Origin: Alphaproteobacteria bacterium
Lineage (GTDB): Bacteria; Pseudomonadota; Alphaproteobacteria; ATCC43930; CGMCC-115725
Reading direction: 5' to 3'
DNA: 34,933 bases
Assembly (NCBI GenBank): GCA_019237135.1
Contig: JAFAHQ010000184.1
Span: 1-34,933, forward strand
Shown: in pieces, positions 1-10,574 of the stretch
Layout of the letters: every line of letters begins with the position of its first letter
Numbering within the stretch: position 1 is the first letter of the stretch
Made by a program: the position numbers and the translations under genes
The notes under the pieces: generated by a model
The model's database searches: none
Told to the model about the DNA's origin: nothing
What the model saw: only the letters and a program-made list of their open reading frames with translations

Positions 1-349
1 GACCCTTTCCGGACCTTCGGCCTGCGTATGAAAATCGAGGCGTTTCCCGCGACTTCCAATGGGGGCTTATGCGGCTTCTTGCGATTTCCTCGTTTCTCCG
101 CCGGAGGGGCACGATCAGGACTAGCGCAGGCGCGGAGGTGGAAAAGCAGAGGGGGCCTTCGCAGGCCCCCTGGTGCGTCGCTCGCGCGACGAGGTCGAAA
201 GCCTTGCAGCGGAACTGCAAAGCTAGAACGCCCCGGCTGAAACCAGGTCGCAATGAGCGATTTACGCCTTGGAGCAGGGAGGTTCAAGATGGCGGGACTC
301 GGGAGAACCAGAGCATCTCGAGCACGGGAGTTATTGCACAGAAACCTAA

Positions 350-625
350 TTGATATGCCCTCGCCATACCGAGGAGAGTGGCGGTTTGTTGATCAAGCAT
401 CGCGCCCGGTTCGGGCGATTGTTCTGCTGTGATTTCCCGACCGATGCGCCACCCGAGGAGTTCCATGCGGAACATCCGGTTGTTGTCGTGCGAAAACCCG
501 AACCGCCCGCTGCAGGCGCGGTCGGGACAGGCGCTCGCGCCCCCAACACCGGCCGGCTCTTTCGTCCCAAACCCGGAGCAAGTGGTCCTATGCACAAACG
601 TCAAAGCTGCCCCGATAATTGCTAA
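350..625 (+). pseudogene. Possible decayed PemK/MazF-like toxin fragment
   Basis: Translation contains RFGRLFCCDFPTDAPPEEFHAEHPVVVVRKPE, resembling the N-terminus of PemK/MazF-family toxins (G-x-hydrophobic-CDFP...RPVVVhRK). The rest of the domain is not recognisable in frame. Confidence 0.3.
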
Positions 626-626
626 A

Positions 627-656
627 TTGACAAGCAATGGTTAAGCGTGGTATCAA
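627..656 (+). promoter_or_regulatory. Candidate sigma70-type promoter upstream of the DUF5681 ORF
   Basis: TTGACA at 627-632, then TATCAA at 651-656 (18-nt spacer, 4/6 match to TATAAT). AAGGAGG at 679-685 lies just before the TTG start at 693. Confidence 0.3.
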
Positions 657-692
657 CCGCGCAACTCAGACCGATTCTAAGGAGGCACAGGT

Positions 693-1217
693 TTGGAACG
701 AGACACAGGACAAACGACCGAAAACGCGATGGTAGATTTGCAGACAGAGAATTCGCCTGCGCCTGATAATTTCCTGCAGAAGCAGGTCGAGCGGACCCCC
801 GAAGGCCACTTCGTTAAGGGTCAATCGGGCAACCCGGCGGGCCGGGCGGTCGGGTGCCGAAACAAGGCGACGCGGATCGCCGAGGCATTGCTCGACGGCG
901 ATGTCGAGGCGCTGACAAAAAAAGCCGTGTCGCTTGCTCTCGATGGCGATCCGTCCGCGATGCGGCTCTGCTTCGACCGGATCATCGCACCGCGCCGCGC
1001 ACGGCCGGTGCAGCTCGATCTGCCGCCGATCACCGAGGCGGCGGACATCGCGCGCGCGATGGCCGCGATCACAGCGGCGGTTGCCGAAGGCGCCATCACG
1101 CCGGCCGAAGGGGCCGAAGTCGGAATGGTTGTCGAGACCTACCTTCGGGCACTCGAGGCGAGCGATTTCGACAGACGGCTGAAAGCGCTGGAAGCCGCCC
1201 ATGCGGCGGTTTCTTGA
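693..1217 (+). CDS. DUF5681 domain-containing protein
   Basis: EGHFVKGQSGNPAGRAVGCRNKATRIAEALLDGDVEALTKKAVSLALDGDPSAMRLCFDRIIAPRRARPV is typical of DUF5681. AAGGAGG ribosome-binding site at 679-685. Confidence 0.8.
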   Translation: MERDTGQTTENAMVDLQTENSPAPDNFLQKQVERTPEGHFVKGQSGNPAGRAVGCRNKATRIAEALLDGDVEALTKKAVSLALDGDPSAMRLCFDRIIAPRRARPVQLDLPPITEAADIARAMAAITAAVAEGAITPAEGAEVGMVVETYLRALEASDFDRRLKALEAAHAAVS

Positions 1218-1689
1218 TACCCGGCTGGCGCGAGTCACGAAGGCCAAAGCGCCGCGCGATTTGACCGAGGCGCGCCACCGCTCGCTGCTCAGAGGGCGAG
1301 CCGTGGTGCGCACCCTGTTGCGCGAGCGACTGGTCCAGCCGGACGCTGGGCAGGCATTTGCCGGGATGTTGCGGCTCGGTGACGCGGCCGCGGCCGAGCT
1401 CGCCGGCATCCCGGATACACAAGAACTGCGCGAGACCGATTTGGCATTGCTCGCCCGCGATCACGCGGGAGCGGAGGAGATGTTCGAGGCGGGGCTGTTG
1501 CGCCTCGTACGGCAATGCTCAGACGGTCGCGAGCTCGGCACGGCAACCGCGTCTCCGGCCGAGTTGCTCGCGGGGTATGTCGCGCAGGCCGCGGGCGGTG
1601 GAGCCGCCAGCGGCGGGCCGTCCGGCTACGCCGCTTCGGCCGTCACGATCTCGCCGATCACCAGGCCCTTGTCGCCGGCACCGACGTGA
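1201..1689 (+). CDS. Hypothetical protein overlapping the DUF5681 ORF
   Basis: ATG at 1201 overlaps the upstream stop by 17 bp. 162-aa ORF running antiparallel over the 3' end of clpB by about 64 bp. Confidence 0.5.
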   Translation: MRRFLDTRLARVTKAKAPRDLTEARHRSLLRGRAVVRTLLRERLVQPDAGQAFAGMLRLGDAAAAELAGIPDTQELRETDLALLARDHAGAEEMFEAGLLRLVRQCSDGRELGTATASPAELLAGYVAQAAGGGAASGGPSGYAASAVTISPITRPLSPAPT

Positions 1690-4220
1690 ACCGTCGCCCC
1701 GTCCGGGATGTGGCCTTCGAGGATTTGCTGGGCTAACGGGTTCTGCAGCTCGCGCTGGATCACCCGCTTCAACGGCCGGGCGCCATAGACCGGATCGTAG
1801 CCGGCATTGGCAAGCCAAGCGCTCGCCGCCGCGTCGACCTCAAGGGTGATCTTGCGGTCGGCGAGCAGTTTTCGCAGCCGTTCGAGCTGGATCGTGACGA
1901 TCCCCTTCAGGTCGTCGCGCGATAGCCGCCGGAACAGCAGGATCTCGTCGAGCCGGTTCAGGAACTCCGGCCGGAACGCATCGCGCACCGCGGCCATCAC
2001 CGCGCTGCGCGCCACCGCCGCCTCCGCGCCCTCCGGCAAGCTCGCCAAGGCCTCGCTGCCGAGGTTCGAGGTCAGCACGATCAAGGTGTTGCGGAAGTCG
2101 ACCGTGCGGCCCTGGCCGTCGGTCAAGCGGCCGTCGTCGAGCACCTGCAGAAGGACGTTGAAGACGTCGGGGTGGGCCTTCTCGACCTCGTCGAACAGGA
2201 TCACCTGGTAGGGCCGGCGCCGCACCGCCTCGGTCAGGGAGCCGCCCTCGTCGTAACCGACATATCCGGGGGGTGCCCCGATCAGACGCGCGACCGAGTG
2301 CTTCTCCATGTATTCCGACATGTCGATGCGCACCATCGCGCTCTCGTCGTCGAACAGGAATTCCGCCAAGGCCCGCGTCAGCTCGGTTTTGCCGACACCG
2401 GTCGGTCCGAGAAACAGGAACGAGCCCAGCGGCCGGTTCGGATCCTGCAGCCCGGCTCGAGCACGGCGGATGGCGTTAGACACAGCGATGATCGCCTCGT
2501 CCTGACCGACCACCCGACGGCGCAAATTCTGCTCCATGTTGAGAAGCTTCTCCCGCTCGCCCGACAGCATCTTGTCGACCGGTATCCCAGTCCAGCGCGA
2601 CACCACGGCGGCGATGTGCTCCTCGGTGACGGCTTCCTCGACCATCCGCCCCGCCTCGGCGCTCTCGACCTCGTTGAGCTTGCGTTCGAGCTCGGGGATC
2701 ACGCCATAGGTCAGCTCGCCGGCCCGGCTCCAATCGCCGCGGCGTTGCACGATGTCGAGCTCGGCGCGCGCCTGGTCGAGCTGCTCCTTCAATTTCTGCG
2801 CCCCGGCGAGCTTGTCCTTTTCGGCGCGCCATTGCGCGGTCAGCTCGGCCGATCGCTGCTCGAGCTCTTCGAGCTCCCTAACCAGCCTTTCGAGGCGGTC
2901 GCGCGAGGCCGGGTCGTTTTCCTTTTTCAGCGCTTCGCGCTCGATCTTGAGCTGCACGATGCGGCGGTCGAGTTCGTCGATCGCTTCCGGCTTCGAGTCG
3001 ACCTCCATGCGCAGCCGGGAGGCCGCCTCGTCCATCAGGTCGATCGCCTTGTCCGGCAAAAACCGGTCGGTAATGTAGCGGTTCGACAAGGTCGCGGCGG
3101 CGACGATCGCCCCATCGGTGATGCGCACGCCGTGATGCAGCTCGTATTTCTCCTTGATCCCGCGGAGGATCGAAATCGTGTCTTCGACCGACGGCTCGTC
3201 GACAAAGACCGGCTGAAAACGCCGCGCCAGAGCGGCGTCCTTCTCAATGTTTTTGCGGTATTCGTCGAGTGTGGTGGCGCCGATGCAATGCAGTTCGCCG
3301 CGGGCCAAAGCCGGCTTCAGCATGTTGGAGGCGTCCATCGCCCCTTCCGCCTTGCCGGCGCCGACGAGGGTGTGTAGTTCGTCGATGAACAGCACGATCT
3401 CGCCGGCGGCGGCGGTGATCTCGGACAAGACTGCCTTCAGCCGCTCTTCGAACTCGCCGCGGTATTTGGAGCCGGCGACCATCGCGCCGAGATCGAGCGC
3501 AAGCAGGCGCTTGTCCTTGAGGCCCTCAGGCACGTCGCCATTGACGATGCGCAGCGCCAAGCCCTCGACGATCGCGGTCTTGCCGACCCCGGGCTCCCCG
3601 ATCAACACCGGGTTGTTCTTGGTCCGCCGCGACAGCACCTGCATCGTGCGGCGAATCTCCTCGTCCCGGCCGATCACGGGGTCGAGCTTGCCTTCGCGGG
3701 CCACGGCGGTCAGGTCGCGGGCATAGCGTTTGAGCGCGTCGTACCCTTCCTCGGCCGATGCGCTGTCGGCCTTGCGGCCCTTGCGCAGATCTTCGATCGC
3801 CGCGTTGAGCTTCTGCGGTGTGACGCCGCCGGCGGCTAGCGCCTTGCCGGCGGGTGTTTCCCTGGCCATCGCTAGTGCCAGCAGCAGCCGCTCTACGGTG
3901 ACAAAGCTGTCGCCGGCCTTCTCGGCGATCTGTTCTGCTTGCTCGAAGACCCGAGCGATCTCGGGCGTCAGATATACCTGGCCGGCGCCACTCCCCTCGA
4001 CCCGTGGCTGCTTGCCGAGTTCGGTTTCGACCGCGCTCAGGACGGTCTGTGGATCGCCGCCCGCCGCTCGGATCAAATTGCCGCAAAGACCTTCCTTATC
4101 ATCGAGGAGAGTCTTCAGGAGATGTTCGGGCGTCAGCCGCTGATGGCCACTGCGCAACGCCAAGCCCTGGGCCGATTGGATGAATCCTTTCGACCGCTCG
4201 GTATATTTCTCGAATTCCAT
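1626..4220 (-). CDS. clpB: ATP-dependent chaperone ClpB
   Basis: 864 aa. Two AAA+ Walker A motifs ([27 protein letters not shown]), Clp N-domain, middle coiled coil. Confidence 0.98.
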   Translation of the reverse strand: MEFEKYTERSKGFIQSAQGLALRSGHQRLTPEHLLKTLLDDKEGLCGNLIRAAGGDPQTVLSAVETELGKQPRVEGSGAGQVYLTPEIARVFEQAEQIAEKAGDSFVTVERLLLALAMARETPAGKALAAGGVTPQKLNAAIEDLRKGRKADSASAEEGYDALKRYARDLTAVAREGKLDPVIGRDEEIRRTMQVLSRRTKNNPVLIGEPGVGKTAIVEGLALRIVNGDVPEGLKDKRLLALDLGAMVAGSKYRGEFEERLKAVLSEITAAAGEIVLFIDELHTLVGAGKAEGAMDASNMLKPALARGELHCIGATTLDEYRKNIEKDAALARRFQPVFVDEPSVEDTISILRGIKEKYELHHGVRITDGAIVAAATLSNRYITDRFLPDKAIDLMDEAASRLRMEVDSKPEAIDELDRRIVQLKIEREALKKENDPASRDRLERLVRELEELEQRSAELTAQWRAEKDKLAGAQKLKEQLDQARAELDIVQRRGDWSRAGELTYGVIPELERKLNEVESAEAGRMVEEAVTEEHIAAVVSRWTGIPVDKMLSGEREKLLNMEQNLRRRVVGQDEAIIAVSNAIRRARAGLQDPNRPLGSFLFLGPTGVGKTELTRALAEFLFDDESAMVRIDMSEYMEKHSVARLIGAPPGYVGYDEGGSLTEAVRRRPYQVILFDEVEKAHPDVFNVLLQVLDDGRLTDGQGRTVDFRNTLIVLTSNLGSEALASLPEGAEAAVARSAVMAAVRDAFRPEFLNRLDEILLFRRLSRDDLKGIVTIQLERLRKLLADRKITLEVDAAASAWLANAGYDPVYGARPLKRVIQRELQNPLAQQILEGHIPDGATVHVGAGDKGLVIGEIVTAEAA

Positions 4221-4364
4221 GATTTACTCGCTCTGCTGAACCGGCCGTGGCACCCCTGTTCAGGCGATCCCGCAACCCTTCAGCAGGCAATATGGTGCGG
4301 GCGGGTTGGCGCTCAACCCCAACCGGGGCGGCCCCGTGAGCGCCGTTGGCTTACGCCCGCAGGA

Positions 4365-4808
4365 CTAGGCGAACGGGGGGGTATCGCTCGAATTGGGCAG
4401 CTCGGTACGAAGCGGCTGCTCGTCGCTCGCCGGCGGCGGCGAGGGTTGTGCGAAAGCCTCGTTCGTCTCGCGACTTTCGGCCTCGGACCCGCCCGCCTCT
4501 AGATCGGCCGGCGTCATCGGGCGTGGTGCCCCATGCGGGTGGCCTTCTCCGTTCGCATTCATGACGCGGAAATAATGCTCCGCGTGCTGATAGAGGTTTT
4601 CGGCCGCAATCCGATCGCCGCTGGACGCTGCTTCGCGTGCCAAGGCCACATAGCGTTCGAAAACTTGATAAGCGTTGCCGCGAATTTTTACGTTTGGACC
4701 ATTGCTGTCGAAAGTTTGTATTCGGTGGGGCATCCGCGGTCGGTTGTGGTGCGGATTGCCTCCGTTGCCGCGACCGCGCGATCGCTTGTTTGGTCCTGGT
4801 CTCATCAC
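4365..4808 (-). CDS. DUF4167 domain-containing protein
   Basis: MMRPGPNKRSRGRGNGG...FDSNGPNVKIRGNAYQVFERYVALAREAASSGDRIAAENLYQHAEHYFRVMNA is the DUF4167 signature. Confidence 0.9.
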   Translation of the reverse strand: MMRPGPNKRSRGRGNGGNPHHNRPRMPHRIQTFDSNGPNVKIRGNAYQVFERYVALAREAASSGDRIAAENLYQHAEHYFRVMNANGEGHPHGAPRPMTPADLEAGGSEAESRETNEAFAQPSPPPASDEQPLRTELPNSSDTPPFA

Positions 4809-4965
4809 ACCTGTCTAATCGCGGTGAACACAGTTGGACCGATGTCCGGCGGGAGCTTACCACGCCCTCTCGGGTGGTTGCGGCCACGTCGCCGCGTTCC
4901 CAGACGATGTTGAGCCCCCGAGCACCTCCACCCTAGACGGGACCGCCGCGCATTCCAACAGTTTT

Positions 4966-5817
4966 CTACAGAGCGCGAGCCACTACGCAGCGCCTGATGC
5001 CGGCGAGGTCCCTCTCACAACTCTCGATCGCCAGCCCGCTTGCCTGCAAAATTGCTGCGACAGCCGAGGCCTGACCCAGCCCGACCTCAGATACAAAAAC
5101 CGCCCCCGGCTTTAGCAACCGGGGGAGGTCCCGCACGAGAGACCGATAAGCGCCAAGACCGTCGGCGCCGCCGTCGAGGGCCAAACAGGGGTCGTAAAGG
5201 GCGACTTCGCACGGCAAATTGGCGAGTGCCGCACTGGCGATATAAGGCGGGTTCGAAACGATTACCTCAAACCCGCCCGTTAGAGCCGCTCCCCAATCGC
5301 CAACAAAGAAATGAGCACGCTTGGCAAGGCCGATCGCCGCTGCATTGCGACGCGCGGTGATCATCGCGCCCGCGACGATATCGACCCCAATCCCGGTCGC
5401 GGCCGGGAGTTCTGAAAGGAGCGCGAGTAGGATGCACCCGGTGCCGGCCCCGAGGTCGAGAAGGCGGAACGGTGCCCGCCGATCGGAAACGCGCCGCAAC
5501 ACGGCTTCGACGACGGTTTCGGTCTCCGGTCGCGGATCGAGTGTGTCGGGCGATAGCTCGAATTCCAGGCTCCAGAATTCACGGCGGCCGAGGATGCGGC
5601 TCAATGGCTCGCGCCCGGCCATTCGATCCAAAGCCAGCCGAAAGCGACTGGTCTGTTGCTCATCGAGCACCTGTTCCGGATGGCCCAGAAGCTCGGCAGG
5701 CGTCAGATCAAGCGCCCTGGCCACCAACCGTCGGGCCAGACGGCGGGGCTCCGCAAATCCGGCTCGCGACAGCGTAGAGGCAGCCTCGCCGAGTAAGGAG
5801 ATGAGCGTCTCCCTCAC
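4966..5817 (-). CDS. prmC: Peptide chain release factor N(5)-glutamine methyltransferase
   Basis: NPPY motif (VSNPPYIASAAL), LDLGAGTGCILLALL motif, located after prfA. GTG start at 5817 proposed; the ORF extends to 5877. Confidence 0.93.
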   Translation of the reverse strand: MRETLISLLGEAASTLSRAGFAEPRRLARRLVARALDLTPAELLGHPEQVLDEQQTSRFRLALDRMAGREPLSRILGRREFWSLEFELSPDTLDPRPETETVVEAVLRRVSDRRAPFRLLDLGAGTGCILLALLSELPAATGIGVDIVAGAMITARRNAAAIGLAKRAHFFVGDWGAALTGGFEVIVSNPPYIASAALANLPCEVALYDPCLALDGGADGLGAYRSLVRDLPRLLKPGAVFVSEVGLGQASAVAAILQASGLAIESCERDLAGIRRCVVARAL

Positions 5818-5830
5818 ATTGACCTCACCC

Positions 5831-6904
5831 CTAAATGGTTGCCAATCGAGCAGCTTGGTCCTCGGCGAGAAGGGCATCGATGATCTCGTCGAGCGCCTCG
5901 CCGCTCATCACCTTGTCGATCTTGTATAGGGTCAGGTTGATGCGGTGGTCGGTGACTCGGCCTTGCGGGAAATTGTAGGTGCGGATGCGTTCCGATCGAT
6001 CGCCGCTGCCGACCTGGCTCTTGCGCTGGGCCGCACGCGCGCTGTCACGCGCTTGCCGTTCCATCTCGTAGAGGCGCGAGCGTAACACCTTAAGCGCCCT
6101 CGCCTTGTTCTTGTGCTGTGACTTCTCGTCCTGCTGGATGACGACGAGCGCGGTCGGCAAATGGGTAATCCGTACCGCGCTGTCGGTCGTATTGACCGAT
6201 TGGCCACCGGGTCCGCTCGCCCTGAAGACGTCGATGCGCAAATCCCTCTCATCAATCCGGATATCGACCTCTTCTGCCTCGCGTAACACGGCGATGGTGG
6301 CGGCGGAAGTATGGATGCGCCCGCTTGCTTCGGTCTCGGGTACACGCTGGACGCGGTGCACCCCTGATTCGAACTTGAGCCGGGCGAACACGTCTCGCCC
6401 GCTGATCAGTGCGCTCGCCTCCTTGAAACCGCCGAGGCCAGTCTCTGAGAGATCGAGGACTTCGAAGCGCCAGCCTTGCACGTCGGCATAGCGCTGATAC
6501 ATGCGAAAGAGTTCGGCGGCAAACAGCGCCGCCTCCTCTCCCCCGGTGCCCGCGCGCACCTCGAGGATGGCGTTGCGCGCGTCGTCGGCATCCCTCGGCA
6601 ACAGCGCCAGTTTGACCTGCTGCTCAAGCTCCGGAAGGCGTTCGCGCAAGATCCGCACCTCGCCTTCGGCGAGCGCCTTGAGTTCCGGATCTTCGTTCGA
6701 CCGGGCAATTTCGATAAGCGAGGCGAGTTCGTCGCGTGCGCGGCGCAACGCAGCGATGCTCTCGACGATCGGGCTCAGCTCGCTGTACTCCTTCGACAAT
6801 CGCGCAAAATCGACACCGGTGAGCTCGCTGCCGCCGAGCACGTCGCGCAGCTCCGCATGACGGCGGACGAGCTGCTCCAGATGCGCTTCGAGAGATGCCT
6901 CCAC
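5831..6904 (-). CDS. prfA: Peptide chain release factor 1
   Basis: GGQ motif in [26 protein letters not shown]; 357 aa. Confidence 0.97.
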   Translation of the reverse strand: MEASLEAHLEQLVRRHAELRDVLGGSELTGVDFARLSKEYSELSPIVESIAALRRARDELASLIEIARSNEDPELKALAEGEVRILRERLPELEQQVKLALLPRDADDARNAILEVRAGTGGEEAALFAAELFRMYQRYADVQGWRFEVLDLSETGLGGFKEASALISGRDVFARLKFESGVHRVQRVPETEASGRIHTSAATIAVLREAEEVDIRIDERDLRIDVFRASGPGGQSVNTTDSAVRITHLPTALVVIQQDEKSQHKNKARALKVLRSRLYEMERQARDSARAAQRKSQVGSGDRSERIRTYNFPQGRVTDHRINLTLYKIDKVMSGEALDEIIDALLAEDQAARLATI

Positions 6905-6916
6905 CGTGCCCCGAAC

Positions 6917-8176
6917 TCAGAAAAGGATTTGCTCGTCGGCCAGCGCTTTGAGTCGCGCCGGCAGTTCGGCAAGGGTGACTTCGGTCTGCTCCCCGTTGGC
7001 GAGATTGCGCAAGGTCGCCGCGCCTCGTGCCAGCTCATCATCGCCCAGCAAGATGGCAGCAAACGCGTTGATCCGATTGGCTCGCCGCAGGCGACGCGCG
7101 AGGTTGCCGGAATATCCGAGATCGATCGTGAAACCGGAGCCGCGAAGATCCTCGGCGAGCTTCAGCGCGACGGTTTCGCCGACCTCGCCGATCGGCACCA
7201 GCGCAACCGGGCTCGGCGGCGGCGGTGGAGCGATCAGCATCGCCAGCCGCTCGATGCCTGCGGCCCAGCCGACCCCGGGCAACGCCGGGCCACCCATCAG
7301 CTCGACGAGACCGTCATATCGACCGCCGCCCATAACCGTGCCCTGCGCTCCGAGCTCGGCGGTCACGAACTCGAAGGCGGTATGGGTGTAATAGTCAAGT
7401 CCTCGCACGAGCTGTGGGTTCAACCGATAATTTATCCCGAGCCGATCGAGCCCGATACGGACCAGATCAAAAAAACGGCGCGACTCGGGATTCAGATAAT
7501 CGGCAAACGCCGGCGCATACCGAGCGACGCGCTGGTCGGTTTTTTCTTTCGAATCGAAGATACGCAGCGGGTTACGTTCGAGGCGCCGCTGGCTGTCCTC
7601 CGACAATTCGGAAGCCCGAGCGGAAAAATAGGCAACGAGCGCCTCGCGATAGGAGGCCCGGCTCGCGGGATCGCCCAAAGTGTTGAGCTGGAGCTCGACG
7701 CGATCACCGATCCCGAGCGCTGCGAGGATGCGGCCGCCGAGTGCGATCACCTCGATGTCGGCTTGCGGCTGCGCCACCCCGATCAGCTCGACCCCGATCT
7801 GGTGAAACTGGCGGAACCGGCCCTTTTGCGGGCGCTCATAGCGGAACATCGGGCCGCTATAGAAGAATTTCAGCGGCACGCTCTGGGCAAGGCCATTGGA
7901 GATCAACGCACGAACCACGCCGGCTGTGTTCTCCGGCCGCAAGGTCAACTCCTCACCGCCACGGTCGTTGAAGGTGTACATCTCCTTGGCAACAATGTCG
8001 GTGTGCTCGCCGATGGGGCGCGCGAAAACCTCGGTGAACTCGAAAATCGGCGTCGCCATTTCGGCAAAGCCGTAGAGTTCGGCTGCGGCCCGCGCAGTCT
8101 CGACCACCCGGCGGTGGCGCCGCGCCGCCTCGGGAAGAACATCTTGAGTACCGCGGACCGCCTGCAAGGCGCGCAT
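6917..8176 (-). CDS. hisS: Histidine--tRNA ligase
   Basis: Class II aaRS motifs: [44 protein letters not shown]. Confidence 0.97.
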   Translation of the reverse strand: MRALQAVRGTQDVLPEAARRHRRVVETARAAAELYGFAEMATPIFEFTEVFARPIGEHTDIVAKEMYTFNDRGGEELTLRPENTAGVVRALISNGLAQSVPLKFFYSGPMFRYERPQKGRFRQFHQIGVELIGVAQPQADIEVIALGGRILAALGIGDRVELQLNTLGDPASRASYREALVAYFSARASELSEDSQRRLERNPLRIFDSKEKTDQRVARYAPAFADYLNPESRRFFDLVRIGLDRLGINYRLNPQLVRGLDYYTHTAFEFVTAELGAQGTVMGGGRYDGLVELMGGPALPGVGWAAGIERLAMLIAPPPPPSPVALVPIGEVGETVALKLAEDLRGSGFTIDLGYSGNLARRLRRANRINAFAAILLGDDELARGAATLRNLANGEQTEVTLAELPARLKALADEQILF

Positions 8177-8314
8177 GCAAAATACCCAGACCGCTCTCCG
8201 CGGAGAACCAGTCGTTGTCGATCGTCTACGCCAAGGTGTTGCTTGTCGACGGACTCTTCAACCGTTCACACAGAGCCCGTCCCTCGGCCTCCGCCGGCAT
8301 CATCTGCTTGGAGC

Positions 8315-9535
8315 CTAGTGATACGGGTCGGCGGCATCGCGCAACCCGTCGCCGAAAAAGTTGAACGCCAAGACGGTAATGACGACATTTGCCACTGGCA
8401 GCATCAACCATGGGTAAAGTGCTACGACATTAATGTTCTGCGCTTCGTTGAGCAGAACACCCCAGCTCGTCATTGGTGGCCGCAGCCCGAGACCGAGGAA
8501 AGAAAGTGCCGTCTCGCCCAGGATCATCCCCGGGATGACCAAGGTCGCCGAGGCGATCAGATGGCTCATGAAACTTGGTAGGAGGTGCCGGCCGATAATG
8601 CGCGCTGGTCGCGCGCCCATCAGTACCGCGGCGGTGCAGAAGTCCTCCTCGCGCAACGCCAAGAGCTTGGACCGAACGGCTCGGGCAAGGTGGGTCCATT
8701 CGATCATCCCGAGGATCAATGTGATGCCGACGTAAACAAGGATCGGGCTCCAACTAACTGGCAATATCGCCGAAAGCGCCATCCACAGCGGCAAGTGAGG
8801 AAAGGATTGGACAACTTCGATCCCGCGCTGAATCAGGATATCGGTCCAACCGCCATAATAACCGGCGATCCCACCGATCAAGATCCCGAGTGTAAAGCTC
8901 ACGGCAACGCCGAGGAGTCCGACCGTCAGCGAGATCCGCGCCCCATACACCATCCGTGAAAGGAGATCGCGACCGAGCCGATCTGTGCCCAGTAAGAAGA
9001 GCTGCCCGGCGTGGGCCGGGCAAGCAAGATGCAGGTCGGCACGGAACAATCCCCAGAACAAATATTCCTCGCCACGACAAAAGAAACGGATAGTCTGGCG
9101 TTTTTCTGGGTTCGGCGTGTATACCCGCTCGAGAGCCGCCATGTCAAGCCGATAGTCGAACCCATAGACGAAAGGCGGGACAAGTCGGCCATCGTGAAAG
9201 ATCCGCACGCGTTGCGGCGGCGCGAAGATGAAATCGGTGTTGCGCGTGTCGAGACCGTAGGGAGCGAGAAACTCGCAGATCAGAATAGATAGGTACATCG
9301 TCAGCAGGACCGCACCGGATATAACGGCGACCCGGTGGCGGCAAAGCTTCCACCACATCATCCGCCACTGCGACGCCATATAGAAGCGCTCTTGCGCCGG
9401 CGTCATACGCTCGACCGCGTAGGGGTCGAAAGGCGCGTCCGAGACGAAGTGCGCCAGCTCATTGTCGGTGTGAACGGCCGTCGCCTCGTTGCCGCGGCGC
9501 GGCAGGCCGCCGGACGCGAAGGCCAAATCGCTCAT
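8315..9535 (-). CDS. Oligopeptide-type ABC transporter permease (OppC-like)
   Basis: BPD_transp_1-like permease: GTDRLGRDLLSRMVYGARISLTVG, EWTHLARAVRSKLLALREEDF, WGVLLNEAQN. Confidence 0.92.
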   Translation of the reverse strand: MSDLAFASGGLPRRGNEATAVHTDNELAHFVSDAPFDPYAVERMTPAQERFYMASQWRMMWWKLCRHRVAVISGAVLLTMYLSILICEFLAPYGLDTRNTDFIFAPPQRVRIFHDGRLVPPFVYGFDYRLDMAALERVYTPNPEKRQTIRFFCRGEEYLFWGLFRADLHLACPAHAGQLFLLGTDRLGRDLLSRMVYGARISLTVGLLGVAVSFTLGILIGGIAGYYGGWTDILIQRGIEVVQSFPHLPLWMALSAILPVSWSPILVYVGITLILGMIEWTHLARAVRSKLLALREEDFCTAAVLMGARPARIIGRHLLPSFMSHLIASATLVIPGMILGETALSFLGLGLRPPMTSWGVLLNEAQNINVVALYPWLMLPVANVVITVLAFNFFGDGLRDAADPYH

Positions 9536-10530
9536 CGACGTCGGCCCGCCTGCAGGCGGATCCTCGGATCGAGTACGGCGAGCGCAAAATCGGACACGAA
9601 TACGCCGATTACCGTCAAGAATGCCATAAACATCAAGAATGAGCCGGCAAGATACATATCTTGGCTGCGTAGCGCTTCGAGCAGCATCGGTCCGGTGGTC
9701 GGCAAAGACATTACAACCGAGACGATCGCTGCGCCGGAGATAACATGCGGCAATAAAGAGCCAATATCGGAAATAAACGGGTTCAGAGCCATCCGCAACG
9801 GATATTTGAACAACACTTTGAGGGGGGATAGCCCCTTCGCACGTGCGGTCACTACATATTGCTTTTGCAGTTCGTCGAGCAGGTTAGCACGCAGCCGCCG
9901 GATCATGCTTGCGGTTCCCGCCGTACCGATGACAATGACTGGAATCCAGATATGAGCGAGCACAGAAAGCGTCTTGTTCCAAGTCCAAGGCTGATCGACG
10001 TATTGAGGGTCCATCAGGCCGCCGATTGAAATTCCAAAATACACATTCGCCAAGTATAGCAGGACGAGAGCAAGAAGAAAGCTGGGTGTAGCCAGCCCGA
10101 GAAACCCCAGCAACGTCAAACAGTGGTCCGTCCAACTATACTGGTGTGTCGCCGAATAGACACCGATCGGGAAGGCAACGAGGTAGGTAAAGATGATCGT
10201 CGTGAAGGAAACAAGAAAGGTGAGGAAAAGACGATCGCCTACCACTTTCGTAACCGGCAGGTTATAGGTAAATGAGTATCCTAGGTCCCCCCGAAGAAGC
10301 CCGCCGGCCCAATACACGTATTGCTCCCACAGCGGGCGGTCGAAGCCGTACTCGGCCTCCAAAAAATGGATTTTGGCTAGATCTGCCGGTTCGCCCGATT
10401 CCTGCAGCTCGGCGATGTAGGTCGTGAAATAATTGCCCTGGGGCAGGTTGATGATGGTGAAGATCACAATACTGATCGCGATCAAAGTCGGGATCATGAT
10501 CAGGATCCGGTGAACTAAGTAACTAAGCAT
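9532..10530 (-). CDS. Oligopeptide-type ABC transporter permease (OppB-like)
   Basis: N-terminal MLSYLVHRILIMIPTLIAISIVIFTII; RLRANLLDELQKQYVVTARAKGLS EAA-like loop. 4-bp ATGA overlap with the next gene. Confidence 0.92.
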   Translation of the reverse strand: MLSYLVHRILIMIPTLIAISIVIFTIINLPQGNYFTTYIAELQESGEPADLAKIHFLEAEYGFDRPLWEQYVYWAGGLLRGDLGYSFTYNLPVTKVVGDRLFLTFLVSFTTIIFTYLVAFPIGVYSATHQYSWTDHCLTLLGFLGLATPSFLLALVLLYLANVYFGISIGGLMDPQYVDQPWTWNKTLSVLAHIWIPVIVIGTAGTASMIRRLRANLLDELQKQYVVTARAKGLSPLKVLFKYPLRMALNPFISDIGSLLPHVISGAAIVSVVMSLPTTGPMLLEALRSQDMYLAGSFLMFMAFLTVIGVFVSDFALAVLDPRIRLQAGRRR

Positions 10531-10574
10531 AGGGCCGATCTAGCCAGATTTCAGCAATCGTATCCAGTCCGTCG

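Noticed and set aside
151-170. GGGGGCC-TTCGCA-GGCCCCC hairpin as a terminator
   Set aside because: Stem is good but there is no T-tract and no gene identified upstream in the window; function cannot be assigned.
2172-3377. 401-aa plus-strand ORF
   Set aside because: Antisense shadow of clpB.
6476-8581. 701-aa plus-strand ORF
   Set aside because: Lies antisense to prfA, hisS and the end of the OppC gene; long open antisense frames are common in GC-rich coding DNA and the translation shows no known motif.
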